Notes under the pieces: generated by a model
Databases searched by the model: none
Seen by the model: only the letters and a program-made list of their open reading frames with translations
Told to the model about the DNA's origin: nothing
In this document: piece by piece, positions 19,108 through 28,283 of the stretch
How the letters are laid out: each line of letters starts with the position of its first letter
How positions within the stretch are numbered: position 1 is the first letter of the stretch
Made by a program: the position numbers and the translations under genes
Assembly: GCA_017856115.1 (NCBI GenBank)
Contig: JAFMFM010000010.1
Coordinates: 1-50,255, forward strand
DNA length: 50,255 nucleotides
Direction: 5' to 3'
Origin: Actinomycetota bacterium
GTDB lineage: Bacteria > Actinomycetota > Acidimicrobiia > Acidimicrobiales > Ilumatobacteraceae

Positions 19108-20198
19108 GCGGTTGCACCACCCGTGGAATCTTCGGCAACCTGCGCCTCGGTGGATGGCTCTGCAACGTCGGCCACGGGTGCCGGCGTATTCTCCACCGTG
19201 AGGCCGGCGGCTTCACTTTCGCTACGGACATCGAGACGCAATCCGCACAACTGGGCGGCCAACTTGGCGTTGATTCCTGCGCGACCGATGGCCAACGACA
19301 ACTGGAAGTCGGGCACGATGACGTCGGCCTGGGTACCGTCGTCGCTGATGTTCACCTCGGTGACCTTCGCCGGCGACATGGCGTTGATGATCATCGAACG
19401 CTTGTCCTCGCTGTAGGTGACGATGTCGATCTTCTCGCCACGCAGTTCGGTGACCACGCGCTTCACGCGATCGCCGCGTCCACCGACGCAGGCACCGATC
19501 GGGTCGATGCGCTGGTCGTTGGATGCCACGGCAATCTTGCAGCGCTGACCGGGCTCACGTGCGATGGCCATGATGCTCACCTGGCCATTGACGATCTCTG
19601 GTACTTCCATCTGGAACAACTTGAACACCAAGCCCGGATGGCTGCGGCTCACCACCACTTGCGGTCCGCGCTCGGTCTGGCGAACTTCCACGATGAACAC
19701 CTTGAAGGTTCCGTCGGTGGAGCCGCGCAACTCGTTGGGCACCTGCTCGGACAATGGCATGATTCCCTCGCCACCGCTCATGTCGATGATGAGGTACTTG
19801 CGCTCAGAACTGCGATCGGGCATCAATCGAATACGTCCGGCGACGATCTCGCCTTCCTTGTTGCGGAACTGGTCGTACTTGCCCTGGTATTCCACCTCGC
19901 GGATGCGCTGGCTCAACACCGCACGGAACGTGGACGCTGCGATGCGACCCAACTCGTCGCGGCTCGGGGTGTCGTCACGCTCGTTGCACCAGTTGCCGTC
20001 GGCATCGATGTCGTAGGCCGTGAAGGTCATCTCCATGGTGTCCGGGTTCAGTCCGACGATCACTTCCTCGGCGGCGCCGGGACGCTTCTTGTAGGCCGTG
20101 GCCAAGGCCTCGACCAGCACCTGCAACAGCGCATCGATGGACAAGCCGCGATCCGCGGCGATCATCCGAATGGCTTCCTTCATGTCTGACTGATTCAT
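19104..20198 (-). CDS. nusA: Transcription termination/antitermination factor NusA
   Basis: RNA-polymerase-binding factor that modulates pausing, termination and antitermination. 364 residues: an N-terminal RNAP-binding domain (IDALLQVLVEALATAYKKRP), S1 domain (about 120-195), and two KH domains (DPIGACVGGRGDRVKRVV and LSLAIGRAGINAKLAAQL). The start at 20198 is fixed by a perfect AAGGAGGT six to seven bases upstream, which lies inside the last codons of rimP, with ATGA overlap. The C-terminal tail is acidic and low-complexity. Confidence 0.97.
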   Translation of the reverse strand: MNQSDMKEAIRMIAADRGLSIDALLQVLVEALATAYKKRPGAAEEVIVGLNPDTMEMTFTAYDIDADGNWCNERDDTPSRDELGRIAASTFRAVLSQRIREVEYQGKYDQFRNKEGEIVAGRIRLMPDRSSERKYLIIDMSGGEGIMPLSEQVPNELRGSTDGTFKVFIVEVRQTERGPQVVVSRSHPGLVFKLFQMEVPEIVNGQVSIMAIAREPGQRCKIAVASNDQRIDPIGACVGGRGDRVKRVVTELRGEKIDIVTYSEDKRSMIINAMSPAKVTEVNISDDGTQADVIVPDFQLSLAIGRAGINAKLAAQLCGLRLDVRSESEAAGLTVENTPAPVADVAEPSTEAQVAEDSTGGATA

Positions 20199-20728
20199 GA
20201 CGCAACCTCCTTGGTCTGTCGATCTGAAGACTTTTGCGTGCGGCCCGCCGATGTTTCGGCTCCCCACACGAACACGGTTCGAGCCCGCTCGATGTCGTCG
20301 TGGGCCACCGACATCTCCGTGCCGGTGTCGTCGAGCAGCATGACGATGTGACGCTCGTCGGCGCGCAACAGCACACCCTGCAAACGACGACGCCCGTCGA
20401 TGGCGCGGTGCAAACGTACCGACACCACCTTGTCGACTTCACGCTGGAAATGTTGCGGGGTGCGAAGCGGTCGTTCCAGGCCGGGACTCGACACCTCGAG
20501 CGTGTATCGCCCCGGCATGGGGTCGTTGTGGTCGAGTTCGCGTGACACCAAACGACTCACGAGCGCAATGTTGTCGAGTGTGACACCGGAGGGCTGCCCG
20601 GGTGGCGTGTCGATGCTGAGCCGCAGGACACCGGACACCATCTCGAGGTCGTAGATTTCCAGACCCAAGTCGGCCACGATGGGAGCGGTGAGGGCGCGTA
20701 CCCGCTCAACGACGGTGTCCGTGGTCAT
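20195..20728 (-). CDS. rimP: Ribosome maturation factor RimP
   Basis: 30S subunit maturation factor; 177 residues from the ATG at 20728. Family segments LTAPIVADLGLEIYDLEMV, GVTLDNIALVSRLVSREL and YTLEVSSPGLERPLRTPQHF are present. It is the first gene of rimP-nusA-infB. The same frame stays open 45 codons upstream through the terminator hairpin, but RimP homology starts at 20728, where GGGAG precedes by about 11 nt. Its transcript probably starts before the intrinsic terminator at 20817-20848, which suggests control by attenuation. Confidence 0.95.
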   Translation of the reverse strand: MTTDTVVERVRALTAPIVADLGLEIYDLEMVSGVLRLSIDTPPGQPSGVTLDNIALVSRLVSRELDHNDPMPGRYTLEVSSPGLERPLRTPQHFQREVDKVVSVRLHRAIDGRRRLQGVLLRADERHIVMLLDDTGTEMSVAHDDIERARTVFVWGAETSAGRTQKSSDRQTKEVAS

Positions 20729-20816
20729 CGTCTCTGTGGCTCCCTTTTCGTCGTTTTCGTAACCGTGTATTCGATTCTTCTTCGTCTCGCCGTCCCCTCC
20801 AGCCGTTACACGAGTC

Positions 20817-20848
20817 AAAAAAAGGCGTGGGTGGTGGCCCACGCCTTT
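20817..20848 (-). terminator. Intrinsic terminator pointing toward rimP
   Basis: A perfect 11-bp stem (AAAGGCGTGGG pairing with CCCACGCCTTT), a 6-nt loop and, on the minus strand only, a run of seven T residues. It is about 90 nt upstream of rimP. It could be an attenuator in the rimP-nusA-infB leader, or a barrier to antisense read-through from the right. Confidence 0.88.
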
Positions 20849-20883
20849 GCGGTCTGCACTCATGCTGACTGTAGAAGGACGTA

Positions 20884-20889
20884 ACCATG
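20884..20889 (-). promoter_or_regulatory. Possible -10 for the rimP-nusA-infB operon
   Basis: TATCAT on the minus strand lies upstream of the terminator hairpin, so transcription from here would traverse the hairpin before rimP. No clear -35 is seen; low certainty. Confidence 0.3.
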
Positions 20890-20903
20890 ATAGCCGCGCG
20901 AAC

Positions 20904-20909
20904 TAGCCT
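20904..20909 (+). promoter_or_regulatory. Candidate -10 of a leaderless proS mRNA
   Basis: TAGCCT exactly 9 nt before the GTG at 20919; there is no Shine-Dalgarno sequence. The same hexamer and spacing occur before murI. Confidence 0.5.
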
Positions 20910-20918
20910 TCGTTTCGC

Positions 20919-22688
20919 GTGATTCATCGCTTGTCGACGCTCTTTGTGCGCACATTGCGTGACGACCCGGCCGAAGCAGAAGTGCCCAGCCACCGCTTGC
21001 TGGTGCGGGCCGGCTACATCCGTCGCGCGGCCCCGGGTGGCTACACGTGGCTACCGCTCGGCATGCGGGTGTTGCAGCGAGTCGAGCAGATCGTGCGAGA
21101 AGAAATGGACGCCATCGGCGCGCAGGAGGTGCACTTCCCCGCCCTCCTGCCACGCGAGCCGTACGACGCGAGCGGTCGATGGACCGATTACGGACCGAAC
21201 TTGTTCCGCCTGCAAGACCGTCGCGGGGCCGACTATCTGCTCGGCCCCACCCACGAGGAAATGTTCACGTTGCTCGTGAAGGATTTGTACTCCAGCTACA
21301 AGGACTTGCCGGTGTGGCTGTACCAGATACAAACGAAGTACCGCGACGAAGCGCGTCCGCGCGCCGGGTTGTTGCGCGGTCGTGAGTTCGTGATGAAGGA
21401 CTCCTACAGCTTCGACCTCGACGACGACGGTCTGCAGCGCAGTTACGACGCGCATCGTGCCGCCTACGTAAAGATCTTCGAGCGACTCGGCCTCGACGTT
21501 GTGATCGTCAAGGCGATGTCCGGCGCAATGGGCGGCTCAGCATCGGAGGAGTTCCTCTCCCCCTGTGCCTCGGGTGAAGACACGTTCGTTCGATGCACGT
21601 CGTGCGACTACCGTGCCAACACCGAGGCGGTGCGAATCGGCTCCCTGGCCGACGTCGACGCCAGCACCACCTCTGCCGCACGGGTGGTCGACACCCCGAA
21701 CACGCCAACCATCCAAACGCTGGTCGACATGTTGAATGGTCGCGACGATCTGCGTCGTGACGCCGGCGCGTGGTCGGCCGCCGACACCCTGAAGAACGTG
21801 CTCGTCATGCTGCGCGAACCCGACGGAACGCGAACACCTCTGGCCATCGGCGTGCCCGGCGATCGCGACGTGGACATGAAGCGCCTCGAGGCCGCCGTGG
21901 CCCCGGCCGAGGTGGATGCATTCGATGACGCCGACTTTGCCGCACGACCCAACCTGGTGAAGGGCTACATCGGCCCCGATGCGCTGGGTGAAAAGACGTC
22001 CTCTGGTATTCGCTACCTGCTCGACCCGCGTGTGGTGCTTGGTAGCGCATGGGTGACCGGCGCCAATACGCCCGGACGCCACGTGGTCGACCTGGTGCAC
22101 GGTCGCGACTTCACCGCCGACGGGGTCATCGACGTTGCCGACGTGCGCGACACCGACCCGTGCCCCAACTGCGGATCCCACTTGCGTATCGAGCGTGGCA
22201 TCGAGATGGGGCACGTGTTCCAACTCGGTCGCAAGTACGCCGACGTGCTGGGCCTGCAGGTGTTGGACGAAAAGGGCAAGCAGCGGGTGGTGACCATGGG
22301 CTCGTACGGCGTTGGCGTGTCGCGCGCCGTTGCCGCCATTGCCGAATCGCATCACGACCAACTCGGGCTGCGCTGGCCGCGCAGCGTCGCACCGATGGAC
22401 GTACACGTGGTGATCGCCGGAAAACCCGGCGACGACACCGGACCCGCCGCCGAGGCACTGGCCGCTGAACTCTCGAACGCAGGCTTGCACGTGCTGCTGG
22501 ACGATCGTGACGGAGTGTCGCCAGGGGTGAGATTCAAGGATGCCGAATTGTTGGGGATGCCGATGATCGTGATCGCCGGACGAGGAATAGCCAAGGGAGT
22601 GATGGAAGTTCGCGACCGTATCGCCGGCACCACCACCGAATTGCCGATCCACGACGTTGCCGCACACGTCATCGCGGCAAACGCATAA
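20919..22688 (+). CDS. proS: Prolyl-tRNA synthetase, bacterial type
   Basis: Charges tRNA-Pro. The 589 residues have the class II core ([18 protein letters not shown]; motif 2 around [21 protein letters not shown]), an inserted editing domain typical of bacterial ProRS (about 225-400) and the C-terminal anticodon-binding domain ([14 protein letters not shown] onward). The GTG at 20919 is the expected N-terminus ([16 protein letters not shown]) and follows a TAGCCT box by 9 nt. It is divergent from rimP. manA follows 7 bp after its stop. Confidence 0.97.
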   Translation: MIHRLSTLFVRTLRDDPAEAEVPSHRLLVRAGYIRRAAPGGYTWLPLGMRVLQRVEQIVREEMDAIGAQEVHFPALLPREPYDASGRWTDYGPNLFRLQDRRGADYLLGPTHEEMFTLLVKDLYSSYKDLPVWLYQIQTKYRDEARPRAGLLRGREFVMKDSYSFDLDDDGLQRSYDAHRAAYVKIFERLGLDVVIVKAMSGAMGGSASEEFLSPCASGEDTFVRCTSCDYRANTEAVRIGSLADVDASTTSAARVVDTPNTPTIQTLVDMLNGRDDLRRDAGAWSAADTLKNVLVMLREPDGTRTPLAIGVPGDRDVDMKRLEAAVAPAEVDAFDDADFAARPNLVKGYIGPDALGEKTSSGIRYLLDPRVVLGSAWVTGANTPGRHVVDLVHGRDFTADGVIDVADVRDTDPCPNCGSHLRIERGIEMGHVFQLGRKYADVLGLQVLDEKGKQRVVTMGSYGVGVSRAVAAIAESHHDQLGLRWPRSVAPMDVHVVIAGKPGDDTGPAAEALAAELSNAGLHVLLDDRDGVSPGVRFKDAELLGMPMIVIAGRGIAKGVMEVRDRIAGTTTELPIHDVAAHVIAANA

Positions 22689-22695
22689 CGGCACG

Positions 22696-23763
22696 ATGCT
22701 GCGACTGAAGGGTGCGGTTCAGCACTACCCATGGGGCGATCGGTTTGCGTTGCCCGAGATGTTGGAGATCACCGCCGACGGTCGCCCATGGGCGGAGATC
22801 TGGTACGGCACCCACCCTCGCGGACCGGCACACGTCGACGAAAGCCTGCACCTTCCCGCGCCGACCTATTTGTCGGACGAGGTGGGCGAACTTGCGTTCC
22901 TCGTGAAGTTGCTGGCGGCAGCACAGCCGTTGTCGCTGCAAACGCATCCCTCCGACGAACAAGCGGCACGAGGCTTTGCGAAGGAGAACGCGGCGGGGAT
23001 TCCTCTCGACGCGCGCCATCGCATCTACGTCGACGATCGTGCGAAACCCGAGATGGTGGTTGCGCTCGACACCTTCGAGGCATTGTGTGGCATTGCTTCG
23101 CACGACGTGGCGTTACGACAGTGTGCCGAAGCTGGCGCGGTTGCACTTGCAACTCACGTTGAGCAGCACGGTGTTGCTCATGCCGTACGCACGCTGTTGT
23201 CGGGTAGCGCCGCAACGTCGTCGGGCGGAGATTCGGCATGGTTGGAACTCGCCACCGTCACCACACCAACTCCGGTCATCGCTCAACTCACGGCGCATTA
23301 CGACGACCCGCGCGCAGCCGTGGCCCTCCTCATGAATCACGTTCGCCTCGCCCCCGGTGAGGCGTTGTTCCTGGAGGCGGGCACGGTGCATTCGTACCTG
23401 CGTGGCGTGGCCCTGGAAGTGCAGGGCAATTCCGACAACGTGATGCGCGCCGCCTTCACGGACAAACACGTCGACCTGGACGAATTCTTCGCCGTGGCGC
23501 GACTCGATTCGCCCACGAACGACCTGGTTCGCACCGAACGTGTGTCGCCCACCAGCGTGGCGTACCGTTGCGCGGCTCCCTTCTCCGTGATGCGACACGA
23601 GCTCAACGGCACGTTTGCCCTCACCGCATCGACGCAGCACACCATGTTGGTGTGCACGTCCGGGAGCGCCGGGCCACTCACCCGCGGCGGGGCGGCGTAC
23701 GTGGCGGTAGGCGAATCCATCGCCCTTGAGGGCACGGCCACGATCTACTCGGTGAGCGCATGA
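22696..23763 (+). CDS. manA: Mannose-6-phosphate isomerase, class I
   Basis: Zinc enzyme converting fructose-6-phosphate and mannose-6-phosphate, feeding mannosylation and GDP-mannose synthesis. About 355 residues with the type I signature: KGAVQHYPWGDR at the start, VKLLAAAQPLSLQTHPSD (metal-binding His), KPEMVVAL, and the sugar-binding EALFLEAGTVHSYLRGVALEVQGNSDN. The ATG at 22696 is chosen because homology begins there; the frame is open 13 codons upstream inside proS. It is likely co-transcribed with proS and the SGNH gene. Confidence 0.94.
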   Translation: MLRLKGAVQHYPWGDRFALPEMLEITADGRPWAEIWYGTHPRGPAHVDESLHLPAPTYLSDEVGELAFLVKLLAAAQPLSLQTHPSDEQAARGFAKENAAGIPLDARHRIYVDDRAKPEMVVALDTFEALCGIASHDVALRQCAEAGAVALATHVEQHGVAHAVRTLLSGSAATSSGGDSAWLELATVTTPTPVIAQLTAHYDDPRAAVALLMNHVRLAPGEALFLEAGTVHSYLRGVALEVQGNSDNVMRAAFTDKHVDLDEFFAVARLDSPTNDLVRTERVSPTSVAYRCAAPFSVMRHELNGTFALTASTQHTMLVCTSGSAGPLTRGGAAYVAVGESIALEGTATIYSVSA

Positions 23764-23782
23764 CGCGTCACGCGGCAGGCGC

Positions 23783-24565
23783 ATGACGCGCGGCGCGCTC
23801 CGACGATGTGTCGCGGTATCGGCGTTGTTGCTTCTCGCAATCACACCCGCCACCGTTGCCGGTGGCTACGCACCCGGCGTCAACGGCACCGGCGGGTCCA
23901 CGCTGCTGGTGCTTGGCGACAGCCTCACGTGGGGCGCCAACTACTTCGCAAAGACACAGTCGCAACTGGCGGCCACCCAAACCTTCGACAACGTGATCGT
24001 TGATGGATGGTGGTCGCGGCGCATCGGTGGCATCGTGTCCACCACCTACTCCGGAGCCAACACCTACAAGAACACCTACCTGAAGAAGCGCGTCTACCCG
24101 ACCGCCGTCATCGTCGCACTCGGCACCAACGACGTGTATTTTCTCAGCAAGAAGCGCGAGTACATCGCGGTGATTCGAGAGTTGATGGACGCCATCGGCC
24201 CCGTACCCGTTGTGTGGCTGAACGTGCACCGTGTGGATTCATCACGCACCACCGCGCGCTCTCGCGTGTTCAATAGAACCTTGGAGCGTGTGCTGGCGGA
24301 GTATCCGCTGGCCAGCGTGTACGACTGGGCGGACAAAGCCAAGACCACGTCCCGTCTGATGGCATTCGACAAAATCCACCTCACGCCATCGGGCTACAAG
24401 GTTCGCTCCAACGTGTACGCCGAACTCGCCACCACGCTGGCACAACGTGTCAGTGACGCCACGAGCACGACGACGACAACGACCACCACCATCGACGCAA
24501 CCACCACGACCATCGAGTCGACGACGACCACCACCGTGGCAACGATGACGACGGTGGCACCGTAA
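23783..24565 (+). CDS. Secreted SGNH/GDSL-family hydrolase with Thr-rich tail
   Basis: A 260-residue exported protein. The signal peptide spans about residues 1-26 (basic start, then VAVSALLLLAITPATVAGG). Catalytic blocks are LVLGDSLTWGAN (nucleophile Ser), VALGTNDVYF (block III) and DKIHLTPSGYKV (Asp/His). The last 35 residues are largely Thr with Ile, Val, Ser and Ala, a linker-like, possibly glycosylated tail with no obvious anchor. The substrate is unknown; acyl esters of cell-envelope glycans are plausible. The tail DNA is a simple ACN-codon repeat. Confidence 0.85.
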   Translation: MTRGALRRCVAVSALLLLAITPATVAGGYAPGVNGTGGSTLLVLGDSLTWGANYFAKTQSQLAATQTFDNVIVDGWWSRRIGGIVSTTYSGANTYKNTYLKKRVYPTAVIVALGTNDVYFLSKKREYIAVIRELMDAIGPVPVVWLNVHRVDSSRTTARSRVFNRTLERVLAEYPLASVYDWADKAKTTSRLMAFDKIHLTPSGYKVRSNVYAELATTLAQRVSDATSTTTTTTTTIDATTTTIESTTTTTVATMTTVAP

Positions 24566-24611
24566 CGCGGCGCCGTCACGCGCCGAAGAACGGCGAATGG
24601 GCTCGCCGCGC

Positions 24612-25841
24612 TCAGCCCTCGACGGTGCGGCGAATCTCGACGATTTTTTCCGCCGACTGATTGGCGTCGGTGCCCTTTTCGTCGAGGAGCGCGTTTCGAT
24701 CGCGTGCGGCTTCGCGTTCGGCGATGGTGGTGTCCACGCGTTGGAGTGCGGCTTCGACACCGTGCTCGTGGATGAACGACGCCCAATCCACGAGCGCTTC
24801 CACCATCTCGCTCTCGGGTACCACAGCAACGTTGCGACCCTTCACGAAGAGATGACCGCGTTTGTTGCCCGCAGCGATGCCAAGATCGGCTTCGCGGGCT
24901 TCACCCGGGCCGTTCACCACGCAACCCATCACGGCGATTTGCAGCGGCAACTTCTTGTCGGCGAACGCCGCTTGGGCCCGGTTGGCAACCTCGATGACGT
25001 CGATTTCGGCCCGACCACAACTCGGACACGCGATGAGGTCCACGTTCTTTCGCTCGCGAAGACCGAGTGATTCGAGCAACTGGCGACCGGCCCGCGCTTC
25101 TTCCACGGGGTCGGCGGTGAGGCTGTAACGAATGGTGTCGCCGATGCCCTCGAGCAGCAGTGCGGCGATTCCGGCGGTTGCCTTCACCAGCCCACCCGGC
25201 AGCGGACCCGCTTCGGTCACCCCGAGATGCAACGGGTGATCGGTGACCGCACTCAACTTTCGGTACGCCTCCACCATCAAGGGGACGTTGGACGCCTTCA
25301 CCGAAATTTTGATGAGGTCGAAACCAACCTCGTCGAAGTAACGCATCTCCATTTGCGCAGACTCCACCATCGCATCCGCGGTCAAGCCACCGTATTTTTC
25401 GTAGAGGGAGGGGTCGAGTGAGCCACCGTTCACCCCGATGCGAATCGGAACCTTGCGGTCGCGCGCCTCGCTGGCCACGGCCTTGATGTGCTCGGGTTTG
25501 CGGATGTTGCCCGGATTCAACCGCAAGCCGTGAACCCCCGCCTCGAGTGCCGCCAACGCCATCTTGTACTGGTGGTGAATGTCGGCGATGATCGGCACCG
25601 GAGACCGTGGCACGATTTGTGCCAGGCCCTCGGCCGCTTCGATTTCGTTGCAGGTACAGCGCACGATGTCGCATCCGGCGGCGGCCAACGCGTAGATCTG
25701 TTGCAGGGTCCCCTCGACATCGGCGGTCTTGGTGATGGTCATCGACTGCACGCTGATGGGTGCATCGCCTCCCACTGCCACCTTGCCGACGTGAATCTGT
25801 CGGGTTGCTTTGCGCGGGAACGTAGCGGGGGCGGAGGTCAT
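24612..25841 (-). CDS. ispG: 4-hydroxy-3-methylbut-2-en-1-yl diphosphate synthase IspG
   Basis: Iron-sulfur enzyme of the MEP isoprenoid pathway, converting MEcPP to HMBPP. 409 residues: a TIM-barrel half with VGGDAPISVQSMTITKTADV and RLNPGNIRKPEHIKAV, and a C-terminal Fe-S domain with CPSCGRAEIDV and CVVNGPGEA supplying the three cysteine ligands. It is the last gene of the minus-strand block and lies 3 bp after rseP; dxr, from the same pathway, is two genes upstream. The order dxr-rseP-ispG is classic for Actinobacteria. Confidence 0.97.
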   Translation of the reverse strand: MTSAPATFPRKATRQIHVGKVAVGGDAPISVQSMTITKTADVEGTLQQIYALAAAGCDIVRCTCNEIEAAEGLAQIVPRSPVPIIADIHHQYKMALAALEAGVHGLRLNPGNIRKPEHIKAVASEARDRKVPIRIGVNGGSLDPSLYEKYGGLTADAMVESAQMEMRYFDEVGFDLIKISVKASNVPLMVEAYRKLSAVTDHPLHLGVTEAGPLPGGLVKATAGIAALLLEGIGDTIRYSLTADPVEEARAGRQLLESLGLRERKNVDLIACPSCGRAEIDVIEVANRAQAAFADKKLPLQIAVMGCVVNGPGEAREADLGIAAGNKRGHLFVKGRNVAVVPESEMVEALVDWASFIHEHGVEAALQRVDTTIAEREAARDRNALLDEKGTDANQSAEKIVEIRRTVEG

Positions 25842-25844
25842 CGA

Positions 25845-27107
25845 TCAGCCGAGGGGTTGCGTGATGTCAAGGTACAAGCCTGCCACGAGCAACATCACCA
25901 ACAACACCACCACGGCGGTGGCTACCGGAGCCAGTTTGCGAACGTCGGCGTGATACCGGCGCGTACGGGTGGAGCGCAGACGCTCGTAGATCGCCACCGC
26001 AGCGTGGCCGCCATCGAACGGCAGGAGCGGCATCATGTTGAAGACACCGACGAACACGTTCACCGCGCCCAGCAAGAGCAACACGCCCTTCCACCCCTCA
26101 TCGCGACCCACTTCCCCACCCAGCTGGCTGGCACCCACCACGGTGCTCGGACGAGTGAGCGGATTTGCGCTCTCACTGGTGAGGTTGTCGGCCAAGTTGA
26201 TGGGATTCAACACCGTGAACACGCCGACGACGGAATCCCGGGCGGTGCCCACCACGTCTTGTACTGCGCGACCGATCGCCTCGACGACTCCGAGTTGCAC
26301 GTAGTCGCGCGACCAACCGGCAACGCCGAAGAATGCGCGGGCTTCGGGGGTTTCTTCCGATCCCGGGAACACCGTGAGCGTGGCGATGAGCGAGCGGATT
26401 TCTCCGTTGCGATCGATGACCACCTCCACCCTGTCGCCCGGTTGCTTCGCGCGCACCGCCGCGACGAAGTCGCCGGAGCTGGCAACGGGTGTGCCGTCGA
26501 ACTCGACGATTACATCACCCTCGAGCACACCGGCCGCCTCGGCCGCGCTGCCGACGTACGGCTGATCCATCACCGTGACGCGGCCCGTCTCGCCATAACG
26601 ACCCGAGACGGAGTACACCCCGGCGAACAACACCAGCGCGATGACCACGTGCATGAGCGAGCCGGCAGTGATGACCAACAGTCGTCGCGGGAACGACTTG
26701 GAGCGGTACGTTCGATCCTCGTCGGCGGGGTCGGTTTCATCGAGGTTGTTCATGCCGATGATGCGCACGAACGCACCGATCGGAAAGGCCCGCACGCCGT
26801 ACTCGACCTCGCCCCGCCGCCACGCCAACAACTTGGGACCGAATCCCATGTAGAACTGCGTCACCTTCATGCCGGTGCGACGTGCGGTGACGAAGTGTCC
26901 GATTTCGTGGAGGAACACCGACACGATGAGGCCGAGGACGAACACGAAGGTCCACACGTTGCTCACCGCCAACCACGCCAGCAACGCCACGATCACACCC
27001 ACGCCTGCGATGGTGGTGGACAACGGAACCTTGTCGCCCGTGTCGCGAGTGGGGTCGCCACCGCCACCGACGAGGTCTTCGCGAATGCGGGTGTAGAACG
27101 AGCTCAC
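25845..27107 (-). CDS. rseP: Site-2-type intramembrane metalloprotease (RseP/Rip1-like)
   Basis: Membrane zinc protease that cleaves transmembrane anti-sigma factors or other helices. 420 residues: zinc motif HEIGH at 67-71 in a membrane segment, a PDZ domain (about 180-260, with GVLEGDVIVEFDGTPVASSGD) and the distal ligand motif NMMPLLPFDGGH near 355-366. The GTG start at 27107 overlaps the dxr stop as GTGA. The M. tuberculosis counterpart (Rip1) lies in the same gene order. Its substrates here are unknown; no anti-sigma gene is visible in the window. Confidence 0.95.
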   Translation of the reverse strand: MSSFYTRIREDLVGGGGDPTRDTGDKVPLSTTIAGVGVIVALLAWLAVSNVWTFVFVLGLIVSVFLHEIGHFVTARRTGMKVTQFYMGFGPKLLAWRRGEVEYGVRAFPIGAFVRIIGMNNLDETDPADEDRTYRSKSFPRRLLVITAGSLMHVVIALVLFAGVYSVSGRYGETGRVTVMDQPYVGSAAEAAGVLEGDVIVEFDGTPVASSGDFVAAVRAKQPGDRVEVVIDRNGEIRSLIATLTVFPGSEETPEARAFFGVAGWSRDYVQLGVVEAIGRAVQDVVGTARDSVVGVFTVLNPINLADNLTSESANPLTRPSTVVGASQLGGEVGRDEGWKGVLLLLGAVNVFVGVFNMMPLLPFDGGHAAVAIYERLRSTRTRRYHADVRKLAPVATAVVVLLVMLLVAGLYLDITQPLG

Positions 27108-28273
27108 GCGCCCACGGTACCTGCGGCCTGTGCAAAAGATTGGACGATGCCGCGTGCAATCTGTCGCGCTCGTTCGTCGGCGGCCAGCACGTCGTCGACG
27201 CTCGACAAGGTTCCACCGTCGTGGCGTTGCAGCGTTGCATCGTTGACATCGGCAATCTGCAACCAGGAGATTCGTCCCGCGAGAAACGCCTCGACGGCAA
27301 TCTCATTGGCTGCGCTCAACCAAGCGGGTGCCGAGCCGCCGGTGCGACCGGCGGCATAGGCCAAGTCGAGGCAACGGAAGGTCTCGCGGTCGGGCACCTC
27401 GAACTCCAGCGTTCGCATGCTCGCCCAATCGACCGCGCCGAACGGCACGTCGAAGCGATCCGGCCAGGCGATTGCATACGCAATCGGTAAACGCATGTCG
27501 GGCATCGACAACTGCGCGATGGTGGCCCCATCGGTGAAGGTCACCATGGAATGAATGACCGACTGGGGGTGCACCACCACCTCGATTCGGTCGTAGCCAA
27601 CCCCGAACAGTTCGTGGGCTTCGATCACCTCGAGGCCCTTGTTCATGAGCGTGGAGGAATCCACCGTGATCTTCGGACCCATCGACCACGTGGGATGTGC
27701 CAGCGCTTGGTTCACGTCCACCCGCGAGAGATCGTCGCGAGTGCGCCCGCGAAACGGACCGCCACTCGCGGTGAGTTGCAGCGACGCAACCTCGCGACCA
27801 ACGTGGTCACTCGAACGCAAACATTGATGAAGTGCGCAATGCTCGCTGTCGACCGGGACGATCATCGCACCCTCGGTGTTGCGAAGCGGCTGCACGATGG
27901 GTCCGGCGGCGATGAGGCTCTCCTTGTTCGCGAGCGCGAGTCGCTTGCCTTGACGGAGCGTTTCGAGCGTGACGGGAAGTCCGGCAAAACCCACCACCGC
28001 GTTGACCACCACATCAGCCGGGTGAACCACGTCGGCTACGTCGTCGCTGAACTCGACGGAGGGGAAGTCCCTACCGAGGCGTGAACGCACTGCGGAGTCG
28101 ATGACGGCAACCACATCCGGGCGATACCGCGCGATCTGCTCGCGAAGTACCTCCTCGTTGGATGCGGCGGCGAGCGACACCACCCGGTAGCGCCCGTTCG
28201 ACGCATCGATCACCTCGAGCGTTTGTCGCCCGATCGAGCCGGTGCTCCCCGCGAGGGCAACCGCGACGGTCAC
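27104..28273 (-). CDS. dxr: 1-deoxy-D-xylulose-5-phosphate reductoisomerase
   Basis: NADPH-dependent MEP-pathway enzyme. 389 residues with NADPH-binding GSTGSIGRQTLEVI (9-22), LANKESLIAAG, the catalytic and metal region VPVDSEHCALHQCL, and TASGGPFRGR. The start is GTG at 28273, ten bases after the cdsA stop. It overlaps rseP by 4 bp. Together with ispG it marks the MEP route as the isoprenoid pathway. Confidence 0.97.
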   Translation of the reverse strand: MTVAVALAGSTGSIGRQTLEVIDASNGRYRVVSLAAASNEEVLREQIARYRPDVVAVIDSAVRSRLGRDFPSVEFSDDVADVVHPADVVVNAVVGFAGLPVTLETLRQGKRLALANKESLIAAGPIVQPLRNTEGAMIVPVDSEHCALHQCLRSSDHVGREVASLQLTASGGPFRGRTRDDLSRVDVNQALAHPTWSMGPKITVDSSTLMNKGLEVIEAHELFGVGYDRIEVVVHPQSVIHSMVTFTDGATIAQLSMPDMRLPIAYAIAWPDRFDVPFGAVDWASMRTLEFEVPDRETFRCLDLAYAAGRTGGSAPAWLSAANEIAVEAFLAGRISWLQIADVNDATLQRHDGGTLSSVDDVLAADERARQIARGIVQSFAQAAGTVGA

Positions 28274-28283
28274 GTCGAGAAAA

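Noticed and set aside
20729-20863. A 45-residue N-terminal extension of RimP, or a leader peptide with a His pair
   Set aside because: The frame is open by chance through the terminator hairpin; RimP homology starts at 20728 and there is no run of one amino acid to support peptide-based attenuation.
24467-24565. A DNA microsatellite with its own function
   Set aside because: The ACN-rich tract is in frame and encodes the Thr-rich tail of the SGNH protein, which explains it.
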